In this document: positions 1-6,591 of the stretch, piece after piece
How positions within the stretch are numbered: position 1 is the stretch's first letter
How the letters are laid out: the number at the start of each line of letters is the position of its first letter
Made by a program: the position numbers and the translations under genes
Notes under the pieces: model-generated
Database searches by the model: none
What the model was told of the DNA's origin: nothing
What the model saw: only the letters and a program-made list of their open reading frames with translations
From: Gammaproteobacteria bacterium
Lineage (GTDB): Bacteria > Pseudomonadota > Gammaproteobacteria > GRL18
Assembly (NCBI GenBank): GCA_030632625.1
Contig: DAOVUK010000038.1
Span: 1-13,175, forward strand
Direction of reading: 5' to 3'
DNA: 13,175 bases

Positions 1-1392
1 TCACCTTGCAGCGGAAAAATCGGTAACTATATCTGGTTTGATGCCGATCGTGACGGTATTCAGGATGCAGATGAAGCTGGTATTGCCGGTGTTGTCGTTA
101 ATCTGAAAGATACTCAAAATACCATCATTGCAACAGCAACGACTGATGCCAATGGTTATTATGAGTTTGCCGGTTTATGTGCAGATGACTATATCGTCGA
201 AGTAGATACCTCTACGGTGCCTGCTGACTATACCGCCAGCTTAACTGAACAGGGTACTGATCTAACCATTGACAGCAATGTGAACGGTAATGTCGTGACT
301 TTAGGTCTGGATAGCACAGAAGATCTGACGATTGATTTTGGCTACAACTCACCTTGCAGCGGAAAAATCGGTAACTATATCTGGTTTGATGCCGATCGTG
401 ACGGTATTCAGGATGCAGATGAAGCTGGTATTGCCGGTGTTGTCGTTAATCTGAAAGATACTCAAAACACTATTATTGCAACAGCAATAACTAATGCCAG
501 TGGTTTTTATGAGTTTGCCGGTTTATGTACGGGTGATTATATTGTCGAAGTAGATACCTCAACCCTTTCAGCTGATTATGTTGCCAGTCCAACAGAGCAA
601 GGTATGGATCCAACCGTTGATAGTAATATTAATGGGGAGATAGTGAAGCTGGAAGCTGATAATGGTGTTGATAATACCATTGACTTTGGCTACAACTCAC
701 CTTGTAGCGGCACTATTGGTAACTATGTCTGGTTTGATGAAAACCGTAATGGCATTCAGGATGGCAATGAAAAAGGTATTGTGGGAGTCAGCGTTAGTCT
801 GAAAGATGATCAGGGTACTGTTCTTGCAGTTGTAGTGACGGATGCGAATGGTTATTATGAGTTCTCTGGATTATGTGCTAATGACTACATGGTTACAGTG
901 GATACTTCAACATTGCCGCCTGAGTACGTTGCCAGCCCGACTGAAGAAGGAGCTGACGTTACCATTGACAGTAATATCAATGGAGCGATTTTTACCTTGC
1001 CAGCAGATGATAGTCTGGATACTACTATTGATTTTGGCTACAACTCACCTTGTAGTGGAAAAATAGGTAACTATATCTGGTTGGATGCAAATCGTGATGG
1101 ACTTCAGGACTTCAATGAGTCAGGCATTTCAAATGTTACGGTTAACTTAAAAGATGCTCAAAATACTGTTATTGCTACAACAGTAACAAATGAATTTGGC
1201 TTCTATGAGTTTGTCGGATTATGTGCTGCTAATTATATCGTTGAAGTTGATCCCGGCAGCTTACCAGTAGGCGTGCTCGCAACGCTTAATGAGTCAGGTT
1301 TCGATGGTGAAATTGACAGTAGTGACAGCCCTGCCAATGTGACTTTGTCCGGCGATTTTGATACTGATATAAGCATTGATTTTGGTTATGTT
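1..1392 (+). repeat. Four in-frame 348-bp tandem repeats (SdrD B-like units)
   Basis: Units start at 1, 349, 697 and 1045 with an exact 348-base (116-codon) period and no indels between units. Each opens with TCACCTTG and follows a conserved GGCTACAAC. Units 1 and 2 are identical over their first 119 bases (1-119 and 349-467) and then diverge; units 3 and 4 are more diverged. The window starts at a unit boundary, so more copies may lie upstream. Confidence 0.95.
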
Positions 1393-2058
1393 GAAGAATT
1401 GATTCCGGGTATAAACTGTCAGGATTGTGATGGTAAAGTGACTCAGTTGACGATGCAGTATAATGGTACACAGTCCGCTCATGTGGTTGTTGAGCAGAAG
1501 GATGGTATCGTATTTGATGCAATAGTTCAGCCGGGTCAACACTTTACTTTCACAGGCATTGATAAAAAAGGGACTTTAGGCACTGAGATAACTTTTTATG
1601 TTGATGGTGTTGCAAATGCCGATTTACATACCAGTTGTTCAGTTGAAATTGGTCCGGGTACTATTGCTGGAGACTTCGAAGTAATTGAAGCCTATAGCCG
1701 TAACGGCGGCCTGATGTGTCCGGTTGAACCAGTTATCGTAGATGACTGTTCGATCTGTGACGGTAAAGTGACTCAGTTGACGATGCAGTATAATGGTACA
1801 CAGTCCGCTCAAGTTGTTGTAGAGCAGAAGGATGGTGTAGTATTTAATGCAATGGTTCAGCCAGGTGAACATTTTACTTTCTCAGGAATTGACAAAAATG
1901 GAACCTTGGGTACTGAGATAACTTTTTATGTTGATGATGTTGTAAATGCCGATTTACATACCAGTTGTTCAGTTGAAATTGGTCCGGGAACTATTGCCGG
2001 AGACTTTCTGGTCATTGAAGCCTATAGCCTTAACGGCGGCCTGATGTGTCCAATCTGA
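1..2058 (+). CDS. Large repetitive surface/secreted protein, SdrD-B-like and DUF7467-like repeats (3' part)
   Basis: The frame is open from the first base to a TGA at 2056-2058, so the N-terminus lies outside the window; 685 residues are visible. The first 464 residues are four tandem SdrD B-like units of 116 residues. Each has an S-P-C-S-G opening, a GNYIWFD strand, an acidic D-x-N/D-x-D-G-x-Q-D-x-x-E loop typical of calcium-binding repeats in this family, a G-Y/F-Y-E-F-x-G-L-C strand, and a closing DFGYN. Two 110-residue units follow, each opening C-x-x-C-D-G-K-V and containing GTLGTEITFYVD, HTSCS, IGPG and NGGLMCP; these match my memory of the DUF7467 domain. Such units are Cys-containing beta-sandwiches of extracellular proteins. 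No LPXTG, PEP-CTERM, RTX nonapeptides or C-terminal membrane segment is visible, so the export route must be encoded upstream. Likely roles are adhesion or a matrix/stalk, by inference. The gene ends at a strong terminator. Confidence 0.85.
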   Translation, partial: SPCSGKIGNYIWFDADRDGIQDADEAGIAGVVVNLKDTQNTIIATATTDANGYYEFAGLCADDYIVEVDTSTVPADYTASLTEQGTDLTIDSNVNGNVVTLGLDSTEDLTIDFGYNSPCSGKIGNYIWFDADRDGIQDADEAGIAGVVVNLKDTQNTIIATAITNASGFYEFAGLCTGDYIVEVDTSTLSADYVASPTEQGMDPTVDSNINGEIVKLEADNGVDNTIDFGYNSPCSGTIGNYVWFDENRNGIQDGNEKGIVGVSVSLKDDQGTVLAVVVTDANGYYEFSGLCANDYMVTVDTSTLPPEYVASPTEEGADVTIDSNINGAIFTLPADDSLDTTIDFGYNSPCSGKIGNYIWLDANRDGLQDFNESGISNVTVNLKDAQNTVIATTVTNEFGFYEFVGLCAANYIVEVDPGSLPVGVLATLNESGFDGEIDSSDSPANVTLSGDFDTDISIDFGYVEELIPGINCQDCDGKVTQLTMQYNGTQSAHVVVEQKDGIVFDAIVQPGQHFTFTGIDKKGTLGTEITFYVDGVANADLHTSCSVEIGPGTIAGDFEVIEAYSRNGGLMCPVEPVIVDDCSICDGKVTQLTMQYNGTQSAQVVVEQKDGVVFNAMVQPGEHFTFSGIDKNGTLGTEITFYVDDVVNADLHTSCSVEIGPGTIAGDFLVIEAYSLNGGLMCPI
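1417..2055 (+). repeat. Two 330-bp tandem repeats (DUF7467-like units)
   Basis: Units begin at 1417 and 1747. Long blocks are identical at the DNA level, including GTGACTCAGTTGACGATGCA and the stretch encoding ADLHTSCSVEIGPGTIAGDF. The linker VEPVIVDD separates the units. The second unit ends at the stop codon. Confidence 0.9.
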
Positions 2059-2101
2059 AATAACTAAAATGGAAGCGATTTAGGGCATGGATGCCTGATT
2101 T

Positions 2102-2133
2102 AAAAAACGATGCCTCGCGCATCGTTTTTTTTT
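2102..2133. terminator. Bidirectional Rho-independent terminator
   Basis: The arms AAAAAACGATGC (2102-2113) and GCATCGTTTTTT (2119-2130) are fully complementary around the loop CTCGC. The T-run extends to 2133 on the + strand, and the A-run of the left arm gives a U-run on the - strand. It sits between the stop of the repeat protein (2058) and the stop of the converging gene (2201), so it can serve both. Confidence 0.9.
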
Positions 2134-2200
2134 GCAAATAATAAAGAAAATTAAATTTCAAATGAGGATGAATCAATAAAAATTTGCACTGAAAAATCCT

Positions 2201-2455
2201 CTATTGCATACTCACAGAATAATGGCAATGAGAAGTATAATCATGCATCTGCTTAATGAGCCCTTTTTCCACCATCGTCATTATAATTTCTTTTTCAGCT
2301 TCATTGGCTTGCTGTATTTCTTCAATTTCATTGAGTTTTTCTAATTCTACCCAACCATCTTCAATATTCACTGATATTAAATTGGGATCATGTATTTTTA
2401 GCAGCGGGTCAGTATGCTGTTTTTCATGTTCAATTATTTTGCTAACGGTATTCAT
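2201..2455 (-). CDS. Small acidic protein of unknown function (84 aa)
   Basis: I do not recognise a family. The product is 84 residues, hydrophilic, with no signal peptide or membrane segment. The centre (about residues 33-62) is rich in Glu, Leu and Ile (VELEKLNEIEEIQQANEAEK) and should form an amphipathic helix or short coiled coil. A His/Tyr/Cys-containing tail (HDYTSHCHYSVSMQ) ends it. The ATG lies inside the upstream gene, overlapping its end by 14 bases, with no clear ribosome site, so translational coupling is likely. The gene converges on the terminator at 2102-2133. A frame on the opposite strand here is judged a shadow. It is probably real because of the overlap and the properly placed terminator, but this is not certain. 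Confidence 0.55.
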   Translation of the reverse strand: MNTVSKIIEHEKQHTDPLLKIHDPNLISVNIEDGWVELEKLNEIEEIQQANEAEKEIIMTMVEKGLIKQMHDYTSHCHYSVSMQ

Positions 2456-2780
2456 GATAGATACTGCTGGGTTTTCTCTCGATAAATCTGCTTAGCTTTC
2501 GAAATATACGCATAAAAAAACAGGCTTCAGTCTTTATGGGCGCCAGGCTTTTATCTTCACTAAGGGCTTCATATTCCAGATCATCTGTACTATCTCCAGC
2601 CACTTCCAGGTTCTCATTCTGCATGAGCTTTGCCCGTTTTTCTGCCAGTTTCTGCTGCTGCTGTTGATAGCGCTCAGAGGCATCACGCATCATGTGAGAG
2701 TAGGATTTATGATAGGAAGTACTCACGGATAGCCGATGTGACCTGTGTGGTGTTACTGAACGTCCGGGGGTGCTGCACAT
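2442..2780 (-). CDS. Small basic, Gln-rich protein of unknown function (112 aa)
   Basis: No family is recognised. The start at 2780 is preceded by AAGAGG eight bases upstream, a good ribosome site. The N-terminus is Ser/His/Arg-rich (about residues 1-30). Residues 31-55 (MMRDASERYQQQQQKLAEKR and on) form a likely helix with five consecutive Gln. An acidic stretch follows (STDDLEYEALSEDK), then a basic C-terminus with a short hydrophobic patch (CFFMRIFRKLSRFIERK). There is no signal peptide. It overlaps the next gene by 14 bases, which suggests a two-gene operon. The mixed charge pattern would fit a scaffold or binding protein, but nothing specific can be assigned. Confidence 0.5.
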   Translation of the reverse strand: MCSTPGRSVTPHRSHRLSVSTSYHKSYSHMMRDASERYQQQQQKLAEKRAKLMQNENLEVAGDSTDDLEYEALSEDKSLAPIKTEACFFMRIFRKLSRFIERKPSSIYHEYR

Positions 2781-2903
2781 AAATATGGCCTCTTACTAAT
2801 TTCGAGCCTCGGAGCAGAAGAAATGCGCCCATTTATACTCACGAGTGTGCATCCATAAATAGACTTTTTTGTTCGAATCCCTTTATGGGTCACGCAGTGA
2901 TTG

Positions 2904-2969
2904 TCGAACCTACAAAGATAATTATTAATTTATTAATAGCTTATAAGTACGGAAAAATGTAGGTTCGAA
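2904..2969. repeat. Inverted repeat, 11-bp arms, 44-bp spacer
   Basis: TCGAACCTACA (2904-2914) is the exact reverse complement of TGTAGGTTCGA (2959-2969). The AT-rich spacer contains ATTATTAATTTATTAATAGC. No T-run follows, so it is not a terminator. It could be a protein-binding site or a remnant of a small mobile element. Confidence 0.6.
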
Positions 2970-3034
2970 TTTATTCGTACAGCGATGTTAATTAACCGAT
3001 ACACACTAACTAACGTTTATACTGACAATTATAT

Positions 3035-3083
3035 AAAAAAAAAGGCCGAAAAGTATTTCGTACTATTACTCAATTAGCTTCGG
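3035..3083 (-). terminator. Possible terminator after the DoxX region
   Basis: Read on the - strand, CCGAA (3079-3083) can pair with TTCGG (3046-3050). Between them lies the small hairpin AGTA-CGAAA-TACT. Two bases after the stem comes a run of nine T (3043-3035). The stem is short and the loop large, so the call rests mainly on the T-run and on its place downstream of the - strand stop at 3127. Confidence 0.35.
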
Positions 3084-3126
3084 ATACTACGTATAGACTC
3101 ATTATTCCATGATTATAGGTATATGC

Positions 3127-3438
3127 TCATGGTCGAGGCATTAACCGGGTTTTAATTGGAAATGGCTCAGAAAGCTGCTGATTTATTTTTGCACCACTGC
3201 CCACTTTGTAAGGCTCAGTAGACAGTACATAAGTCATATACAGTATGTGCTCCCCGGGAGGAAAATCTTTTTTGGTTTTTAGAATAAATCCGGATTCCGG
3301 TTGTGCGCCGGGAAATGTTTCAGGTTTGTTAATTGCGTCAGAACTATAGGTGAAATAAGGTTCAACCAGCATTAAATGACGGATCACTCCAGGGATTCTC
3401 AGTGCTGAGAACAGAGAGTATGATGAACCGCTCAGCAC
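3127..3438 (-). CDS. Small unknown protein, possibly 5'-truncated
   Basis: No family is recognised. The only start near the front is GTG at 3438, without a clear ribosome site; the first in-frame ATG is at 3375 (MLVEPYF). The frame stays open upstream of the GTG to a stop at 3490-3492, overlapping the 3' end of the DoxX gene. It would read NWFHNECPAAQWQVLSGSS, which looks like sense protein, but no start codon lies there. The visible product has beta-type segments (KKDFPPGEHILYMTYVLSTE) and a Pro-rich end, resembling an Ig-like or beta-sandwich fragment. Position directly after DoxX suggests co-transcription. It may be a real small gene or the remnant of a larger gene whose 5' part was lost. 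Confidence 0.4.
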   Translation of the reverse strand: MLSGSSYSLFSALRIPGVIRHLMLVEPYFTYSSDAINKPETFPGAQPESGFILKTKKDFPPGEHILYMTYVLSTEPYKVGSGAKINQQLSEPFPIKTRLMPRP

Positions 3439-3463
3439 CTGCCATTGAGCTGCTGGGCACTCG

Positions 3464-3952
3464 TTATGAAACCAGTTCTGCCTGATTGTTTAGCTGAAAT
3501 TTGCTGGTTTTTCTCTCTGATAGTTTGTTCAGTACAAGATGATCCAGTGATAATTTACCGGCACCGTGAAAGAAAATTGCCGCCGACATAACTCCCCACA
3601 TAATATGATCAACTGTGCCGGCAGGACTGATATCGGGATAAGAGAGAGCCGCAATAGCATTAAATGCAAACAATGCCAGTGCAGCGGGTCGAGAAAAAAT
3701 ACCAATGACCAGTAAAACGGGCAATGTCAGCTCTGCTGCAGTACCTATCCAGGCCGCGAATTCAGGATTTAACAGGGGGACATTGTATTCATAAGCAAAC
3801 AGCATTTTAGTGGTTTCCCAGCTTTGTATTTTTGTCCAGCCGGAGCTGAAGAAAATATTAAACAGGTATAAACGAATACCCAGTCCAAATAGCGGTGATA
3901 CAAATTCGATTTTATTATTCAATTGCTGATAGAAAGATAGTAATTTGTTCAT
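3464..3952 (-). CDS. DoxX family integral membrane protein
   Basis: A 162-residue inner-membrane protein with four hydrophobic segments (about residues 19-37, 66-86, 88-106 and 115-130). It has the DoxX hallmarks: an N-terminal GLGIRLYLFNIFFSSGWTKI segment, a central AELTLPVLLVIGIFSRPAAL with the conserved acidic residue in the second helix, and a C-terminal HIMWGVMSAAIFFHGAGKLS. DoxX proteins are quinol- or redox-linked membrane proteins, often encoded near DUF692/DUF2063 peptide-maturation genes; none of those partners is present here. The ATG at 3952 (MNKLLSF) is chosen because TGAGGA lies eight bases upstream; a longer frame to 3976 lacks such a site. The small frame at 3127-3438 follows it. 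The specific substrate cannot be told from the sequence. Confidence 0.85.
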   Translation of the reverse strand: MNKLLSFYQQLNNKIEFVSPLFGLGIRLYLFNIFFSSGWTKIQSWETTKMLFAYEYNVPLLNPEFAAWIGTAAELTLPVLLVIGIFSRPAALALFAFNAIAALSYPDISPAGTVDHIMWGVMSAAIFFHGAGKLSLDHLVLNKLSERKTSKFQLNNQAELVS

Positions 3953-4327
3953 CTGAAAATTCCTCATGTGTATCAAAACTGCTAGTCTGAAACAAAGGCT
4001 GATAATATTTATTTAAATTAATGATAGAGGAAGAAGGGTGCTTGTAATATTCGTTATGCTACCTGCAGGACTCTCGGGAACTACGTATGATGTATCAATA
4101 GAGTGCTGAGATATTATTGAATCATTTGATTTACAGTGCATTTTGATCTATATAAATAGTGTGTAGTTCTTTTGCTGCGATATTCCAAAATAACAATATT
4201 AGGCGAATTTATTCGCCTAATATTGTAGAATTGTCAGCGTCGTAACAAAGGAATACACCCATATAAATATGTATTCTGATGTTAAATTATCAAATACACA
4301 GTCATCACTTTATTGCAGGTCATCAAA
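3953..4327. other. Divergent intergenic region between DoxX and esterase genes
   Basis: These 375 bases separate divergently transcribed genes and should hold both promoters. The most notable structure is the palindrome at 4193-4226. No pair of -35/-10 boxes is convincing on either strand, and no gene is seen. Confidence 0.6.
4193..4226. promoter_or_regulatory. 34-base near-perfect palindrome (operator or cruciform candidate)
   Basis: Arms ACAATATTAGGCGAAT (4193-4208) and ATTCGCCTAATATTGT (4211-4226) are exact reverse complements around TT. No T-run follows on the + strand, so it is not an ordinary terminator. It lies about 100 bases before the esterase start and about 240 bases before the DoxX start, a position suited to a dimeric regulator. 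The core CGAATTTATTCG recurs at 2966-2977. Confidence 0.65.
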
Positions 4328-5749
4328 ATGTTTCCAGTCAATGGTGTTTATTCTTTATTTCTTTCCAGTTTTCTGTGTGTTACCGCGATCACTTTTAGCC
4401 TGGATGCAATGCGCAGTCTTTATTCATCTGAAATGCAATACCCGATTGAACAAAAATCATCTCAGTTCAGCACATTATCGCCAATAAAGTTATTGAAAAA
4501 TTCTGTTGTGCCATTGAAAGGTCTGCATGATTCAGCAGCAATTATTAAACTCATTGCTCAGAGACCTTATGTGCTTATTGGTGATTCGACACATGGCACC
4601 TATGAGTTTTACCAGCAGCGTATCAATCTCAGTAAACAGCTTATTCAGGAAAAAAACTTTAGGCTGATTGTGCTGGAAGGTGATCTGCCTAACATCCACG
4701 TATTGAATCAATATATTCATTCATTAATTCCAATCTCTGCGCTGCAGGCACTCAATGTCTCTAATCCTCAGGGTAACTGGCTGTGGGGTAATTTGCCCAT
4801 GCTGAACTTTATTCAATGGTTAAAAAGATATAATGAACAACTGCCGGAAAGTGAGCCTAAGGTCAGTTTGTCCGGTATGGATATTTATAGTTTTGACCGT
4901 TCCAGAGAACTGGTGATCAATTATCTGCAGAGCTTTTCCCCTCAGGCTGCACAGCAGGCCCGGCAACGCTATCAATGTTTTAATCGTTTTAATAACAATT
5001 TGCATCGCTATGGAAAAGCCGTGGCGCACAATCCATTGCTGAGCTGTGAAGCTGAAGTCGTTGAGCAATATAAAGATTTTTCACAATGCCGTTTTCCCTG
5101 CCCGGAACAGTACCCTTTTGTTGATCGTGAGGCGTTTTTTTATGCCATGCAAAATGCCCGGATAGCTAAAAATACTGAAAAAAGTTTTCGTATTCAGTAC
5201 CTGACAGGTAATGACATGGATTCATGGAATCAGCGGGATTTACATATGATGGAATCTTTTCTGGCTGTGTATGCACACCTGAATAAGCCCAAAACCATTA
5301 TCTGGGCGCATAATTCACACCTTGGTGATGCCCGGGCCACTGAAATGGCAGAAAAATCCGGGCTTAATCTGGGGCAGCTGATGCGTCAGCATTTCAAACA
5401 AGAGATGTTTTCCATCGGTATGCTCACCTATTCAGGAACCGTAAGCGCAGCAGATGACTGGAATCAGCCTGCGGAAGTTAAACGATTATTAAATGCTCAT
5501 CCCATGAGTAATGAGGCTCTGTTTCATCGTCTGGGAATCCGCCATTTTGTACTTTATCTCCATCAATCACCGGAGTTGGCGCAATTGCTGAGTAAGCGCA
5601 GATTACAACGTCATGTCGGGGTTGTTTATCGACCCGATGATGAATTGGATTCTCACTACTCTTATACCCACCTGTCTGATCAATTCGATGCCGTTATTTA
5701 TATCGACGTGACAACGGCCCTGACATCATTAAGTGATGTTGTTAATTAG
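4328..5749 (+). CDS. Erythromycin esterase superfamily protein
   Basis: The product has 473 residues from ATG 4328, which has AGG about nine bases upstream; a TTG at 4313 would add five residues. The N-terminus (residues 7-24, VYSLFLSSFLCVTAITFS) is hydrophobic, so the protein is probably exported or membrane-tethered. The family motifs appear in order: LIGDSTHGTYEFY (H89, E93), VLEGD (E117), NQRDLHM (R303), WAHNSHLGD (H328, H331), and near the C-terminus VVYRPDDELDSHY and DQFDAVIYID. These match PF05139, whose EreA/EreB members hydrolyse the macrolide lactone; other members do not act on erythromycin. The first motif has Asp where Ere enzymes usually have Glu (GE-x-x-H). Substrate is therefore open; macrolide resistance should not be assumed. 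No resistance or mobile genes are adjacent on the upstream side; a gene remnant follows directly. Confidence 0.88.
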   Translation: MFPVNGVYSLFLSSFLCVTAITFSLDAMRSLYSSEMQYPIEQKSSQFSTLSPIKLLKNSVVPLKGLHDSAAIIKLIAQRPYVLIGDSTHGTYEFYQQRINLSKQLIQEKNFRLIVLEGDLPNIHVLNQYIHSLIPISALQALNVSNPQGNWLWGNLPMLNFIQWLKRYNEQLPESEPKVSLSGMDIYSFDRSRELVINYLQSFSPQAAQQARQRYQCFNRFNNNLHRYGKAVAHNPLLSCEAEVVEQYKDFSQCRFPCPEQYPFVDREAFFYAMQNARIAKNTEKSFRIQYLTGNDMDSWNQRDLHMMESFLAVYAHLNKPKTIIWAHNSHLGDARATEMAEKSGLNLGQLMRQHFKQEMFSIGMLTYSGTVSAADDWNQPAEVKRLLNAHPMSNEALFHRLGIRHFVLYLHQSPELAQLLSKRRLQRHVGVVYRPDDELDSHYSYTHLSDQFDAVIYIDVTTALTSLSDVVN

Positions 5750-5764
5750 TGTCCGTTCATAAAT

Positions 5765-6373
5765 GTGGTTGTCATTCCTGACAAAAACACTAATTTTGTT
5801 AATACCAATGGCATGAAAGTGATTGCCCTGAATCCTCGTGAAACAGCGGGCATTGCCTATATTAAGAAGATGGGCGGTTTACACCTGGATGTATTCCCGG
5901 GTTCTGACAATCTGGTTCTGGGTGCAATTGCACGTATTATTATGCAGAACGGCTGGAAAGATTCAGACTGGATTAAGAAATGGGTTAACAATAAGTGGGA
6001 ATCCAATTCCGGTTTCGGTCAGGGTACTCGTAACACACCATGGCAGTGGCGTACTACCTGGGGTAAGTTCCAGACTAAAGGCTATGAAGATTACAAGAAG
6101 TGGAATCTGAAGCAGAAGGAATATGATCCTAAGTCAGCGGCTAAAAAAGCCGGTGTTGACGTTAAGAAACTCTATCAGGCAGCTGAATGGTTAGCGAAGC
6201 CGGTTAACGGCAAGCGTCCTAAGACTTCTATTGGTATTGAGAAAGGTTTCTACTGGTCAAACAATACCGGTAACACCAATGCGATTAGCTCGTTAGCGAC
6301 TATCTGTGGTGCCGGCAGTCGTCCGGGTCAGGTTGTCGGACGCTTTGAAAGCTCAATAGTTTCTTTTCAATAG
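5765..6373 (+). pseudogene. Internal fragment of a molybdopterin oxidoreductase (AioA/IdrA-like)
   Basis: About 195 residues match the interior of a DMSO-reductase-superfamily catalytic subunit. Visible segments are GMKVIALNPRETAG (pterin-binding region), LHLDVFPGSDNLVLGAIARI, IIMQNGWKDSDWIKKW and EKGFYWSNNTGNTNAISSL, followed by GAGSRPGQVVGR. These resemble arsenite-oxidase/iodate-reductase-type large subunits, normally above 800 residues. The N-terminal iron-sulfur domain and everything after VGR are missing. The tail FESSIVSFQ is unrelated sequence inside a terminator, so the right breakpoint is near 6342. The left breakpoint lies within about 15 bases of the esterase stop, in the same frame. 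The GTG at 5765 has no convincing ribosome site. It is most likely a non-functional remnant left by a deletion or rearrangement. The exact subfamily is uncertain. Confidence 0.75.
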
Positions 6374-6398
6374 AAAAGCAGACTATTGGGCTTTTTTT
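6348..6398 (+). terminator. Rho-independent terminator with compound stem
   Basis: AAAGCTCAATAGT (6348-6360) pairs with ACTATTGGGCTTT (6382-6394) with one G-T pair, followed by T to 6398. The loop itself holds a second hairpin, CTTTTC-AATA-GAAAAG. It overlaps the end of the oxidoreductase fragment and could stop transcripts from the esterase gene. Confidence 0.8.
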
Positions 6399-6591
6399 GG
6401 GTCCATCACAAATTTGAGTTCTTTTCCTGTTCATAGTTCATGGACAAAGCTTCTGGTTTAACTAATAATGGAACAGGATATAAATCGGCAAACCTGATGA
6501 TGCGGCATAAAATAAAAATTATGCATTCATTGAGCGTCGCACTGCCTGAGATTGGATAGCTAAACCAAATGGGAGTTGGGATTGCAGTCGT

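Larger units (their letters stand above)
2781..3126. other. Intergenic region with a spaced inverted repeat
   Basis: About 346 bases, AT-rich, without a convincing gene. It should hold the promoter of the gene starting at 2780, but no box pair is convincing. It contains an 11-bp perfect inverted repeat (2904-2914 and 2959-2969, TCGAACCTACA / TGTAGGTTCGA) separated by 44 bases, and the possible terminator at 3035-3083. Confidence 0.6.

Noticed and set aside
1..1392. Regular repeats as a CRISPR array
   Set aside because: The period is 348 bases, the units are in-frame coding sequence with conserved protein motifs, and there are no short repeats with unique spacers.
2256..2495. + strand frame rich in Ser/Ile/Cys opposite the 84-residue gene
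   Set aside because: Composition is that expected of an antisense shadow; the - strand frame has overlap and terminator context.
2651..2664. CTG triplet run
   Set aside because: Only a few triplets, explained by a Gln stretch in the - strand gene.
2865..2895. tRNA T-arm-like GTTCGAATCC followed by GGGTCAC
   Set aside because: The T-stem does not pair, and no D-arm, anticodon arm or acceptor partner is found upstream; at most a chance or decayed match.
4328..5749. Acquired macrolide-resistance gene
   Set aside because: Motif variation, export-like N-terminus and absence of integron or transposon parts argue against a standard ere gene.
6530..6558. Promoter for the phosphatase: TTGAGC with 17-base spacing to TGGATA
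   Set aside because: The -10 hexamer matches the consensus at only two of six positions.
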